From: Nelumbo lutea
Lineage: Eukaryota; Streptophyta; Magnoliopsida; Proteales; Nelumbonaceae
Direction of reading: 5' to 3'
NCBI GenBank assembly: GCA_022828595.1
Contig: JAKGHH010000003.1
Span: forward strand, 97,673,583 to 97,737,582
DNA: 64,000 nucleotides
Positions 10,177 to 21,499 of this stretch are shown here, piece by piece. The translations under genes and the position numbers were made by a program. The notes beneath the pieces are model-generated. The model saw nothing but the letters and a program-made list of their open reading frames with translations. It ran no database searches and was not told the DNA's origin. Positions within the stretch are counted from its first letter, which is position 1. Each line of letters starts with the position of its first letter.

Positions 10177-13163
10177 TCATTTAGGTACAATGATGTCAAA
10201 ATCACTGACAGTCCACTCTGCAACTTGATCGGCACTGACGTATATCTCAGTCCCTAAATCAACAGACATCCATCTTCTTCTTGCTGGTGGTGTCGCTGGA
10301 TCCTGCATATTAGAAATATGTATTAAAAAGACTTCAAATTTATCATAAGAATTTGGAGAAAATATACAACTGGAGCCTGGAGCCTGATTTATGTTATATC
10401 CCATTTTGAGTCATCAATTTACAAAATTGGAAATTCTACTGCTCGACTACTTATGTTCTAACTAATTTCATCACCCAAACTGTTTGACGTGCTCCATGAG
10501 ACTTCTGATGTTCCTTTTCATTTCTAGTACTACTAAGGAATGAAAAATTGAGTAGTTGGATTATAAGAAGAGCTATGCATACCTGGTAGAAGTAGAGAGA
10601 TTGAGACAACCTCCCCACATCCAACTCCCAAGTTCTTGCATCCCCAATCCACCCTTGGCCTTTACTTGTGGGGTACCCATACTCTCCCCAGACCGGATGG
10701 GGTATTATCTGCAGGATCTCTTGCGCTTGAGGATTGCTGAAGGGATCACACAAGACATTTGGTTCCACAAGGTGCTCGGCATTCCCAGGAGCGCAATACA
10801 AATGATAGGCATTGTATGGGAATCTGGAAGTGTCATTGCGATGGACCCTCGTCCCGTTTGGAAAGGTGTGGTAAGGTGGGCATACATTAAGGTTGGTGGG
10901 CTGGCACCATGCACTTGTCTCTGGATTGATGATCATCTCACTGTAACGGGTGACATCAGTTGTTACATCCCCATCACAAGCCTGACCATTGTTCTTCCAG
11001 CAGCTCCCAATGTCCATTAGGTAGAACTGGCTGCTTGGACCCCCTCCTTGTATCACATTCAATGTGAATCTTACCATAAAATTTGGTTATTCTGGAATCT
11101 GCATAAAACATCACCTCCAGTTAAACTTTAATGTACATTCACAAATCTGGGAACACTTCATTAGTTCCTGATATTAGTGAATTTCTGTATTGCATTTAGA
11201 AAGATGTAAAAGTACTTACTATCTTTGACATTCCCCTAGTTTCATGGTGGTAGCCTCCAGACAGTCCAGTTGTGGCATCTGACCTCAAGTAGAGCATCAA
11301 CCATGGGTACCTCTTTGATGTCCTTAAAAGATGATGGAAAACCCAAGCTCCCTTCCCTACTTCCTTCTCCCAAGTCACTGAGTAGTATGAAGTGTTGCCT
11401 CCAATGCCTTCTCTGAAACCAGAATCCAAGTACCAGGACCCATAAAAGCATCCCTTCAGTTTGGTCATGTTGGGACCTTGTAAGGTGGTATAGTTGTGGA
11501 AGATTAAAGGTTGGTTCATGCATCCTTTACCAAAACATGGGAACCCAGGATCTGGGCCATAGGGTCCAACCTTCTTTCCATTCTTGGGGCACATTGCAGC
11601 AAAGGTGTCCATGTTGCCACTCTTGAGCATTATCATCCAAAACTGCCAGGATTTTGGTATGTCATTGACCTGACATTTGGAACCCAAGTAGAGTTCTTTC
11701 TCAGCTGCATAGAGGTCGACGTTGGTCAAGGCCTCTTGATGTACTCCATCAAACCGATCCCCCATCCCTAGCTTATTATCTTCCTCTGTGACCCTGTGGA
11801 CCAGCATATATGGGAGCAATCTGCAGAGGCTGCAGCTCTTCCCTACTGAAAACTATGATAATAAATCAAGAATATTATATGGTTGTAGTATTTAAATACA
11901 GACAATGGAAAACTTAAGAAGAAAAAACATAGACCAAAAGTTTTTCTAAACTATGCTACATGCTACAGATATGCATAGATCAAAAATACCAATCTTGGCT
12001 GTTGAATTAGCAGTTTTTTCATGGATGAGATGAGGATCCATGAAGCACTTAGGCTGTGTTTACAAAATTGAGTAAGCACCTTCTCTCAATTTCCTGTCTC
12101 TCTTTGATTTTCTATCAAACCAAAATATGGCCTTAGAGACCCATCAGAAGGTCCTGAAGAATTCATGATATGCTATGTCCCACTGGTGAGATAAGCCTAT
12201 TGATTGAATGGTTCTGAGCTTCTGATTGATGTGTTAATGCACATTTGTACCATCTGGATGATAGGATTATCATTCTTAATGCTTGTAAGGGGAAACTTTG
12301 GCTGTTTGGGAATGAAAAACAGCCCAAGCAGCCAAAATATTTTCCGCCCTTAGGGGTACCATATATTTTTGGAGTACTAAAAATAGGGTCCCCATTGTCT
12401 GATGTGGCTAAATTCGTAGCCACATGGCAGATCAGAACCTATTATCCAGAACCTAGCCAGTATACTCTGTTTTTGCAAATTTTCTACTGACAAAATTTTT
12501 TGGGGACACGTGGCCAAACAGTTCAGGCCAACAGTTCCAATTTGCCACGTAGCTGCCACTATGGCCACGGTGGACTACGGGGGGCTCTAGACTCACCCGT
12601 GGGTGATGCTCACTTTTTTCCTACTTTCTGATTCATTCATTCTTATGGTTAAGGCTATGTTTGGTTTGAACGGAAAAACAGGGAAAGGTATACTATAGTT
12701 TCCCCACCTCTCCTCCCTTCCTTTCCCCACCTTTTCTTTGAAAGCAAACACAGCTAAAGGTGAAACGAAGAAAAGGAAAGATTAACCATCATAACTGAAA
12801 CTCAAAGAATCCAAAAAAAAAAAAACATCCAAGATTATGAGATGACCAATTTCTTCATTGTTTTGATTTTGTTTTTTCAAAAACTGTTGTAGGAATAACC
12901 AAGAGGAAGCTAAGCTCACCCTGTGGAGAAGCCTTGTAGACATCGAAGCAATCTGCAGCTCTGGGGCTGCCCATGTTGGGAACTTCTTCTCCAACCTCAT
13001 TGCACTGGTTCCATGCCTCAATGGCCACCCTCAGACCATCTCTTCTCATCCCCGGGTCGCCCACCGCAGACACATAATCTGTTGCAGTCGACCCAGAAAA
13101 TGAGTCGGAAAACGAGACCCCAAGAAGAAGAAGAAAGATGAAAAGCATCCCACATTCCTCCAT
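10177..13163 (-). CDS. Secreted plant protein of unknown function (DUF7705-like), with an in-frame stop
   Basis: Four exons on the minus strand: 13163-12920, 11842-11220 (or start 11845), 11098-10583 and 10302-10177, all with GT-AG borders and matching phases. Together they give 503 codons. The product starts with a signal peptide (MLFIFLLLLGVSFSDS). It continues with YVSAVGDPGMRRDGLRVA, NMGSPRAADCFD, a central Cys- and Trp-rich region (CYGSWY-like, PYGPDPGFPC, GSCWKNNGQACDGDV) and a C-terminal VAEWTVSDFDIIVP. I recall this as a conserved plant extracellular family of unknown function, labelled DUF7705; the label is from memory. Codon 293, the fourth of exon 3 (11087-11089), reads TAA where the surrounding frame IPE-stop-PNFMVRFTLN is otherwise continuous. 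No alternative acceptor that I can see avoids it. The allele may be non-functional. Confidence 0.75.
12052..12132. mobile_element. Tourist-like mini-MITE (81 bp)
   Basis: The ends GGCTGTGTTTACAAAA and, inverted, GGCCATATTTTGGTTT are flanked by the 3-bp direct repeat TTA (12049-12051 and 12133-12135). TIRs of this kind with a TTA/TAA duplication are the hallmark of PIF/Harbinger (Tourist) MITEs. It lies in the first intron of the secreted-protein gene. Confidence 0.6.
12653..12754. mobile_element. Tourist-like mini-MITE (102 bp)
   Basis: The left end GGCTATGTTTGGTTTGAA and the inverted right end GCTGTGTTTGCTTTCAA are flanked by TAA on both sides (12650-12652, 12755-12757). The polypyrimidine interior reads cccacctctcctcccttcc. 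It is the second such element in the same 1.08-kb intron. Confidence 0.65.
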
Positions 13164-13520
13164 TAGTGCTTGTAGATTAAGCCCGCTTGTCCTGCTACAC
13201 CTTGATCAAAGGAAGAAGCTGAGCAAGTTTTCTCAAATGCATGGAGATGGAGAGCACCAAAAAGCAAAACAGAAATTTGCTGTGGAAGGAAGGAACTTCC
13301 AAACATGTCATGGGTGTGGCTGGTTTGTGAATCCAGGAAATGCCAAACCAAGCTCTTTGTAGGCCAGGTTTTAGTTACACCAAACATCAGGCAAATCGGT
13401 TTAGTTGCAATTCATGGATGTGAATGTGACCCACAATTACTTCTGAGGAAGGTGATCCCTAAAGCCTGTTGGACTATTAGACTGTCTAACACCTAGATAC
13501 TCGACCAACAATCGCAAATC

Positions 13521-13918
13521 GGTGTAAATTACAGATAAGTACGCTGAATTTTTAATTACAACATTTGAGTACCTTAAAATTTTTAAAAATAGATATTTGG
13601 ATTCATCACTTGGTATTCTGTCAGTTAAACATTGCATAATGTCAAAAATACCTTTTTCCTGTATTTTTTAGATCGGAGTAAAATCATCACAGGAGAATGT
13701 CATCGTCCAAAAATTTGAATATATTATTTGCTGTCCATATAAGAATAATCTCAAAAATACACCATAAGGGCATTTTTGATATCATGTAATATTTAACTAA
13801 CAGAGTATTAAAGGATGGACCTATAAAATTCAGAATATTCAAGTATTACAATTAAAAATTTAGAATACCCATCTGTCACTACCCAAATTAGAAGGTACCT
13901 ATCTATAATTTACCCTTA
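13521..13918. mobile_element. MITE with long imperfect TIRs (Mutator-like)
   Basis: The left end reads ggtgtaaattacagataagt followed by ctgaatttttaattacaa. The inverted right end reads agggtaaattatagataggt followed by ctaaatttttaattgtaa. The match continues imperfectly for over 60 bp, as in non-autonomous Mutator-like elements with GGGTAAATTA termini. It has no ORF. It lies just upstream (5') of the secreted-protein gene. Confidence 0.6.
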
Positions 13919-14968
13919 ATTAAATTTGGACAGGGTCAGCAATTGATAGGCTTCCATGTGGTAGATGGGGTTTAGGTTTTGTTGCCTTGTGAGGAAAGTG
14001 ATCCCCGGAAAATGCTTTTCTTCAACAAACATTAGTTACTTTGTCAAGGTCTACTGATTTGTCTACGGCAATCGGCATCAAAGCCCACTAGTACCGACTA
14101 CCGACGCCACCATATAGTCAGCCGAATTTCTGAGGCATGTGCCCTGCCCGGAGGAGGGATTCTGGCAAACACCAGAGCAGCCACTGACTGGGTTAGTTCT
14201 GTCCAGTTCCACCGTCCTACGGATTAAGAAGAAAGAGAGAGAGGAGTGAGGTGTTGTTGTTTGGTTAATTATTTTTGCTTCAATGATTATATTTAAAGAT
14301 TAAAATATTTAAACAGTCAAACATTAGGCATTATATAAGATGATTAAAATATTTCGACTTAACTTTTGTGGGTTGGACGTGAAGCCAAGGCAAGAATTGA
14401 CGACATCATATAGATATATTAGTAAAGATTTGAGAATATGTATGCAAATGCAATGGAAGTAAAGTGAAGTGAAAGAAATTGTTGGAATTTCTTCTTTAAC
14501 ATGCAAACGTGTTGGGTGCCCAAGGATGGTGGAAGATCTGCCCCGAGAAGAATCCTACGTCTCGGCCCTTGAGGAATGGTGATTATGCATAAGAAATCCT
14601 CGCATGAGTCAGTTCTTCCGCAGTTTACTTCATATAGTGGGCAAGTATTCATGGGCAAGTATGGATGGCCGAACCCTGCAAGAAGGTATGGCGAAATTTC
14701 AAAACCCAAGGATTCCTAATGGGTCCAACATTTACACTAAGTGGTTCATGGGCTAAGCCACCTTATAAAAACCCAGGGACTGTGGGCAGATGCAAGATTA
14801 GCCCATCAGGTATAACCCTCAGTGGCCTTACACTTAACCTCTCAGCTCATAATGATCAAATACTACTCGACAAGAGAGGACCTCTCCCTCGGCTGCAAGG
14901 AACAGTGTTGCACTCTCTACTCACATGGATCCCGGGAATTAAAACCTTTTGCAAATGTTTAGAAACTG

Positions 14969-15037
<69 letters not shown>

Positions 15038-16221
15038 AAATAAACCTTAACGATTGAAATCAACTGTCGGCAGTTTTGGTTTCCATCAGAGAGAGTGCAT
15101 CCCCAATCATTACCATTGTCCAACAAAGGAGCTGATCCTGTCACTATGATCACCCACTCAGATGAATTCTCAGACTGTCCCAACATACCCAGGTTTTGAC
15201 CCCCTCTAAGGATCTCGTTGATTGGCACATCAAAGGCAGCCCAATCCGACACCTAGTGTAGTATCATAATCGAGTCTAGGGGTCAGGTGTAACATTCCAA
15301 TTTTGCCCACTTATCATCAAGGTCCAGGGCAACACTGGAAATTCTGGTTCGATTCAAGGTTTCAAGTTAAACCTACATTGCATGCACCTCGGGTCTGACC
15401 CTGGCAGTTGAGACAGGCCACCCCAACCAACTTGGCGGCATATCAATGTCAACCTTATCAGAATAGATCTCCCCAGATTGACCCACTGGCTGTGAACATT
15501 CTAAACTAACACGAGTCTCATTATGTGCCTAGTTTAAGGGTATTACATAGAAACACACCACTATAACATGAATCAAATATGTACTTTATTCATTTACAAT
15601 AAATGTCATAATGTACATCAATCTGATTGGAGCTTAGGGCATACACTGTCTAATAATCCTGGCATGAATCAGTTCTTTCGCAGTTTACTTCATGCAGTGG
15701 GCAGGTATTCATGGGCAAGTATGGGGAAGACGTCTCTTTGGGTGTTCTTCGTCTTCCTAATTTTCCTTATTTTAAGGAGTGTTTGGTGATAATGAAAGAT
15801 TTAATTGGTCATCTTGGGAACCTCCAAATTATTAAGTTCTTTGTCACTCCAGATGATATATATACTTAATTCCTTTGCTCTCTACCTTTTTGGGAGACAA
15901 AATTCATTTTTTTTAATTCGGTGAATGTTTTTCTTTGAATGAATATAATATAATATCAGAATTTTATTTAGGGCAAATTACAAAGACCCTTCTTGTATTA
16001 TGGGTCAGTGATAAAGTCCCCACTCTACTTTTTTTCGTGACAAAGACTCTTTAAACTTTAAGCTTTAACCTTCAGATAAAAGGCCTCCTTTTATTAGTAT
16101 TCTATTAGTTAAATTTAAAAAAACTAATAAAAATAAAAATCTAACCGTTTAAAGTTTTCTAAATGTTAAAACTATTTTTTTATTCTGTTCATTATCTTTT
16201 TCATTGAAATAATTAACTGAA
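13919..16221. other. Repeat-rich intergenic sequence
   Basis: No gene is supported. An approximately 75-bp block at 14595-14668 (gcatgagtcagttcttccgc to gggcaagtatgg) recurs at 15661-15725. A possible element end, gggcaaattacaaagaccc, sits at 15972. The stretch 14700-15550 has the look of decayed LTR-retrotransposon DNA but carries no recognisable domain. A long (TA)n microsatellite lies inside and is listed separately. Confidence 0.45.
14969..15030. repeat. (TA)n microsatellite
   Basis: About 31 uninterrupted TA dinucleotides. The ORFs on both strands that cross it (runs of IYIYIY) are artefacts. Confidence 0.97.
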
Positions 16222-17178
16222 ATGGCCAAGCTGTGTGGTGTGGGTGAATTATTTAATCGCATCATTCAACGAAGACACTACAGCAAGAGGAAGGCAGCTG
16301 AGTTGACAAAGATTAGCGTTGGGGTTGTTGAAGCCTGTCATTCACTCGGGGTTATGCATAGGGATTTGAAGCCAGAAAATTTCTTGTTGGTTAACAAAGA
16401 CAATGATTTTGATTTTGATCTTTCGGTCTTATTTAAACCAAGTCAAAGTCAAGTATTTATGGATGTTGGATGTCTATATTATGTGGCTCCAAAGGTACTT
16501 TGCAAGCATTATGGGCCAGAGGCAGAAGTATGGATTATAGGAGTGATACTGAATATATTGCTCAGTGGTGTGCCACCTTTTTTTAGGCACAAACCCATCA
16601 AGGAAATTTTGATGCGGTTCTGAAGGGAGTTATTGCCTTTGAATTAGATCCCTAGCCTCTAATCTTAGACAATGTCAAGGATCTTAAGGAAGATGCTCTG
16701 TTCTCAGTGCTTGACTGCTCATGAAGTACTATGTCATCCATGTATTTGTCAAAATGGAGTTGATCCTGACTGAGCATGGGATCCGATTGTCCTTTCTTGC
16801 CTGAAACAGTTCTCTGCAATAAATAAATTAAAGAATATGGCTTTAAGGGTAATAGCTGAAAGCCTTTCTGAGGAGGAAATTGCTGGTTTACAAGAGATGT
16901 TTCAGGCAATGGATACTAACAATAGTGGTGCAATCACTGAATCACATTTGATGAACTAAAAGCTGGTTGGAAAACATATGGATCTAATTTGAAGGAGTTT
17001 GAAATTCGTGATCTTATGGATGCAGGCCGATGTGGACAACAGTGGCACCATTGACTCTGGAGAACTTATCGCTGCCATAGTTAATTTTAACAAGCCGAAA
17101 TGGGAAGAAAATCTCATTGCAATATTTTCATACTTCGAAAAGGATGGGAGTGGTTATATAATAGTTGATGAACGGTAG
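16222..17178 (+). pseudogene. Calcium-dependent protein kinase (CDPK) retropseudogene, truncated at both ends
   Basis: The intact first frame starts inside the kinase domain ([32 protein letters not shown]) and covers the YYVAPKVL and [19 protein letters not shown] regions. The magnesium-binding DFG is lost (DFDLSV). After the stop at 16621 the homology continues with stops and frameshifts. It includes the junction region ([17 protein letters not shown]), EF-hand 1 (DTNNSGAIT), EF-hand 2 ([11 protein letters not shown]) and part of EF-hand 3 (EKDGSGYI), to 17178. No intron interrupts the whole stretch, although plant CDPK genes normally have several, so this is most likely a reverse-transcribed copy. 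The N-terminus is missing. The 3' end is cut exactly where a gypsy LTR begins at 17179. Confidence 0.85.
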
Positions 17179-17587
17179 TGAGGGAGCGCATTTCGACAGC
17201 TCCCGGTTGGCAGGTGACTCGGATGCCTGGCTGAACAATCCCTACCTGTAATGTGGCTTGGATGCCTGGCTGAATGGTTCTTACCTAGAAGGTGGCTTGG
17301 ACGCCTAGTTGAATACTGATGAGCTGGAGAGGTGGCTCTGACGCCTAACTGAATGGTGACGAGCTGGAGAAGTGGCTCTGATGTCTATCTGAGTGGTGAC
17401 GAGCTGGAGAGGTGGCTCCAATGCGATATACAATGACACAATGTCAGAGTGCCCGGGTTGTTTTACCCGGGGTGGGCACTCCGATGCTTAAGTTAACAAA
17501 TAAGAGATTTTATGATAGTAAAATGTGAGAGAGCTGGAGAGTTGCGAGAACTAAATTGCACCTCCCCCTAGGGTTGGAGGTAAGGCC

Positions 17588-17595
17588 TTTATATA
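17588..17595 (-). promoter_or_regulatory. TATA box of the LTR promoter
   Basis: TATATAAA on the minus strand, followed by AGGCC, about 650 bp into the 1,070-bp LTR and downstream of the U3 minisatellite. Position and orientation fit the U3 promoter of an LTR retrotransposon. Confidence 0.5.
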
Positions 17596-17770
17596 CGCAT
17601 TATTTGGTGTAAGCATCACGCAACATGTCCGAGATCTTCGGGAGGGCATGCCTAACTACCCCGAAGTCCTCGGAGGTAGTCGTGCACGTAGGCCAATCTT
17701 TGTGCCTTACTCAGTTTCTCCCAAAACATTCGGTGTGAGAAATCGAGTACGATGGCGAGCATGTCTCGTA

Positions 17771-18134
17771 GGTCGCCAAGTCGGCACTAGAGGCAGGTCG
17801 CCAGGTCGGCACTAGAGGCAAGTCGCCAAGTTGGCGGTAAAGGCAGGTCGCTAGGTTGGCAACAGGGGCAGGCCACTAGATCGATGCTAGAGGCAGGTCA
17901 CCAGGTCGGCAACAGGGGCAGGTCACTAGGTCGGCATTGGAGACAAGTCGCCAGGTCGACACCAGAGGCAGGTAGCCAAGTTGGAACCAAGGGCAAGTCG
18001 CCAGGTCGTCGCTAGGGGCAGGTCACCAGGTCAGTGCTAGAGGTAGGTCACCAGGTCGGCACCAGAGGCAAGTCGCCAGGTCGGCGTCAAAGGCAGGTTT
18101 CCAAGTCAACGACAGTGCCAGGTCGCTAGCTAGG
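17771..18134. repeat. 25-bp minisatellite, 14 full units, inside the LTR U3
   Basis: The units follow ggtcgccaggtcggca plus ctagaggca with substitutions only. The spacing is exactly 25 bp from 17771 to 18120 (for example the unit starting at 18071 is exactly twelve periods on), then a partial unit. Relative to the minus-strand LTR it occupies U3 upstream of the TATA box. Confidence 0.95.
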
Positions 18135-18480
18135 ACTCTATCATTTTGGCTAAGGCAAGTTGTCGCCTAGGTGGCTCTGGGTGTCACCCAGTTGTTCCGA
18201 GATGCCATGTGTCATGATATTAGTAAAGGGCCAAGTCTTCCTTCATCAATTTCCCCCACTCCTGAGCTGAGATCAGCTCACCGAAGGGAGTAGATTTGTG
18301 CTTCATTGTAGGTCCTTAGGCCTATTACCAACATATTTTGAGGTCGGCTTAGGGGTCCTTGATGTCGAAGGTAGTTCATCTTCCCCTTGTGATATGTGCA
18401 TCGATGTTGGAATTTAAATAGCGGGTCTGTGCCACGGCTACGCTGTATCAGTCCTTTAAGGTGTTGGTCGGCTTCCCCAG

Positions 18481-21003
18481 ATGGTTCTCACACAATTTGG
18501 AGTGAGAACTAAGGCTTTTAGATCAGATAATGTCAGAGAGTACTTTGAGAACAACCTAACCAAGTATCTCTTAGAACATGGTGTAGTTCATCAGAGTAGT
18601 TATGCATATACACCGCAACAGAATGGAGTTGTTGAGAGGAAAAACAAACACATTGTGGAGGTGGCAAGGAGTCTTATGGTGTGTGCTTCAGTTCTTGTGC
18701 AGTCCTTATAGTCGTGCATTTGATTAACCATGTTCCTTAACAGACTTTAGGGTTTAAGGTGCCATTTAGTTTCCTTTTCTAGATGGGGAGATATTTCATA
18801 TACCTCTAAGGGTTTTGGGGTGCGTTTCCTTTGTTCACATTCTTGGCCCTCATCGTAAGAAATTAGATCCCAAGGCCAAAAAATGTGTTTTTCTTGGGTA
18901 TGCTCAGAACCAAAAGGGGTATTGTTGTTATGACCTAGTGTTGAGGAGTAGATTTGTCACTATGGATGTTACCTTCTTTGAATCCACATTCTTCTTTTCG
19001 AGTGGTTCTCCTCGAGGGGAGAGTTTTGGGGAGAACTCACAATTTTCTCATCTTCCTATTTCTTTGGTGCCTCCATCAGTTCAACCAGCACCTGCACCTC
19101 CAGTTTCATTACCTGAGCCACTACGAGCAGACTCACAGAAATATCAGTGCCGACAAATGATGGTTGACTCCACACATCCTCAACCCACACCACTCTCTAT
19201 CAGTCCTTCTGAAACTCTAGATTTGGTAGATACAGTTTCAAGTATTCCTCTTGAGTCTGAGCTTGTTATGTTTTATGATGATAATGTTCCTATCTCTAAC
19301 ATCATTGTTACATCTAATCCCACTAACCTTGATCTTCCCCTTGCACTTCGTAAGGGGAAGAGAAAGTGTACAGTCCATTGTATTTCACACCATCTTTCCT
19401 ATAGTGCCTTATCACCCTCCTACCGTGTTTTTCTTTCTTCCTTGAATTCTATGTCTATACCCAAGAATGTTATTGAGGTTTTTTCCAAAACTGAGTGGAA
19501 AACAGCTATGCAAGATGAGATGGATGCTTTGGTCAAAAACCAAACTTGGAAAATAGTTGATCTCCCCCCTAGACAAGGAAATAGTCGGACATATATGGGT
19601 ATTCATAGTGAAGTATAAGGCCGATGGCAAGATAGAGAGGTACAAGGCAAGGTTGATAGCAAAAGGGTATACTCAAACCTATGGTGTTGATTATCTGGAA
19701 ACCTTTGCACCAGTAGCTAAGATGAGTTCAATTCATATCCTTTTATCTCCAGGAGCCACCTATTCATGGCCCTTGTTCCAGCTTGATGTCAAAAATGCCT
19801 TCCTCAATGGTGATTTACAAGATAAGGTATATATGGGTATTCCAGCAGGTTTTTATGAAAATGTTGGTAAAGGAAAGGTGAACAAACTCAGAAAATCTTT
19901 GTATGGAATGAAACAGTCACCTAGGGTTTGGTTTGACAGGTTTAGAGGGGCACTCATCCGTTTTGGATACACACAGACATAGTCTGATAACACCCACTCT
20001 GTTAAGAGGAGAGATGCTCTGGTGTCAATTCTGATTGTGTAATTGGATGATATAGTGGTGACATGAAATGATCTGAAAGAGATTGATGATCTCAAAAAAT
20101 CATTGCAGCAAGAATTTGAGATCAAGGATCTTGCTAAGCTCAAATACTTCTTGGGAATTGAAGTTGCAAGATCCAAGCATGGGATCTTCATTTCACAAAG
20201 AAAGTATGTACTTGACCTACTGCGGGAGACTAGGAAACTGGGGACCAAACCAGTAAACACTCTTATTGATCCAAATCATAGAATTAATGGTGTGGATGGT
20301 GAATTGGTAAAGGATGTGGGGAGATATCAAAGAATGGTGGGCCAACTGCTGTATTTGTGTACGACATGACCAGATATTTTTTATGTTGTTAATGTTGTGA
20401 GTCAGTACATGCATGCACCTCGGGTTCAGCATTGGGAAGCTATTGAGAGAATACTTGCATATTTGAAAAAGCACCCTGGTAGTGGCATTCTTTTCTCAAA
20501 TCAAGAGAATCTGAAGCTATAATCCTATACAGATGCAAACTGAGTAGGATGCTTAGATGACATGAGGTCTACATCAGGAGTGTGTACCTTTGTAGGTGGA
20601 AACTTGATCTCCTAGAAGAGTAAGAAGCAAGTGGTTGTGACAAGGTCAAGTGCAAAGGCTGAGTATAGATCCATGGCTCATGGTGTTTCAAAACTTCTTT
20701 GGGTTAGATCTTTTTTAAGTGAGATTAGGGTGAAAGTAGAGGAATATATAATGTTATACTGTGACAATCAAAACCGCAATCAATATTGCCCACAATTCAA
20801 TTCAGCATGATAGGACAAAACACATTGAAGTTGATAGACACTTTATAAGAGAAAGGGTAACAACTGGAGAAGTCTGTTTGATTTATGCATCTTCAAAGTT
20901 GCAACTGGCTAATGTTCTCACTAAAGGGGTGGCAAAGAACAAGCTTGAACATGATCTACGCAAGTTGGGAATGTGTGACATTTATTCCCAACTTGAGGGG
21001 GAG
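18481..21003 (+). pseudogene. Copia-1: truncated Ty1/copia pol (integrase C-part, RT, RNase H)
   Basis: It starts inside the integrase core (RSDNVREYF, then TPQQNGVVERKN) and continues through the integrase C-terminal segment (KKCVFLGYAQNQKGYCCYD). It then reads through reverse transcriptase (ERYKARLIAKGYTQ, FQLDVKNAFLNGDL, KSLYGMKQSPRVWFDRF, FLGIEVARSKHGIF) and RNase H (DRTKHIEVDRHFI, LANVLTKGV). The gag, protease, 5' LTR and first half of integrase are gone, replaced by the adjacent gypsy LTR fragment. At least seven in-frame stops (for example 18709, 19981, 20040, 20368) and a frameshift near 19565 inactivate it. The catalytic YVDD box reads stop-LDD. It ends at a polypurine tract (ttgagggggag) before the LTR. 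Confidence 0.9.
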
Positions 21004-21314
21004 TATTGAAGATTAATCAATTTTATGATGTTTTCCTGAGTAGATGTTTTATGTTAGTTGTTAGATAGGAGGTGGGGACCACAATAGTTATATGAGTCCA
21101 AATTTTATTATGTTTTTGAGTGTTATATATGATGTTTTATGTTTGGCTGCCCCATTATTGTATTGTTCTATTATTTTTAGTATAAATAATAAGTGAAGGA
21201 GGCGGCCAAATTATTGCTCTCTTTTCTTTTCAACTTCTCTTCTCTTCCTTCTCTCTTCAAGAAACTATTTTTCTTTCATATTTTTTAATTCAGCAGATTT
21301 CTACTATATTCTCA
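21004..21314 (+). mobile_element. Copia-1 3' LTR
   Basis: It follows the polypurine tract directly: TATTGAAGATTAATC (a degraded TGTTG start) to TATTCTCA, about 311 bp. A TATA-like tagtataaataata lies at about 21178-21191, followed by a pyrimidine-rich leader. The partner 5' LTR is missing, so no target-site duplication can be checked. Confidence 0.65.
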
Positions 21315-21499
21315 TCCCTTAAAACACCCCCCAATACTCGAAGGTCTTTGGTTCCCAAATACTACCATCAAAATTTATTTTGTAGAAAACTACTTGAGGG
21401 AGGGGACTAAACTGGAGTTGAAACCTCCTAAACTAGGGCTAAAAAGGAAATTTCTTGAAACCTCTAGAGAATAAATGTTGAAAATATCCAAAGATTTAA

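Larger units (their letters stand above)
17179..18480 (-). mobile_element. Ty3/gypsy-type 3' LTR (17179-18248) plus internal end, minus orientation
   Basis: On the minus strand the LTR starts TGATGAAGGAAGAC at 18248 and ends GCTCCCTCA at 17179, giving canonical TG..CA ends and a length of 1,070 bp. Directly upstream in that orientation is a polypurine tract (ggagtgggggaaat, 18249-18262). The 18249-18480 segment is therefore the tail of the internal region of a truncated element. A TATATAAA box on the minus strand (17588-17595) agrees with this orientation. No gag-pol remains; copia sequence takes over at 18481. Only length and structure suggest gypsy rather than copia. Confidence 0.6.

Noticed and set aside
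10556..11020. 154-codon plus-strand ORF
   Set aside because: A shadow of exon 3 of the minus-strand secreted-protein gene.
14665..15252. ORFs of 130 and 97 codons across the (TA)n run
   Set aside because: The length comes from uninterrupted TA repeats read as Ile-Tyr; the flanks have no domain.
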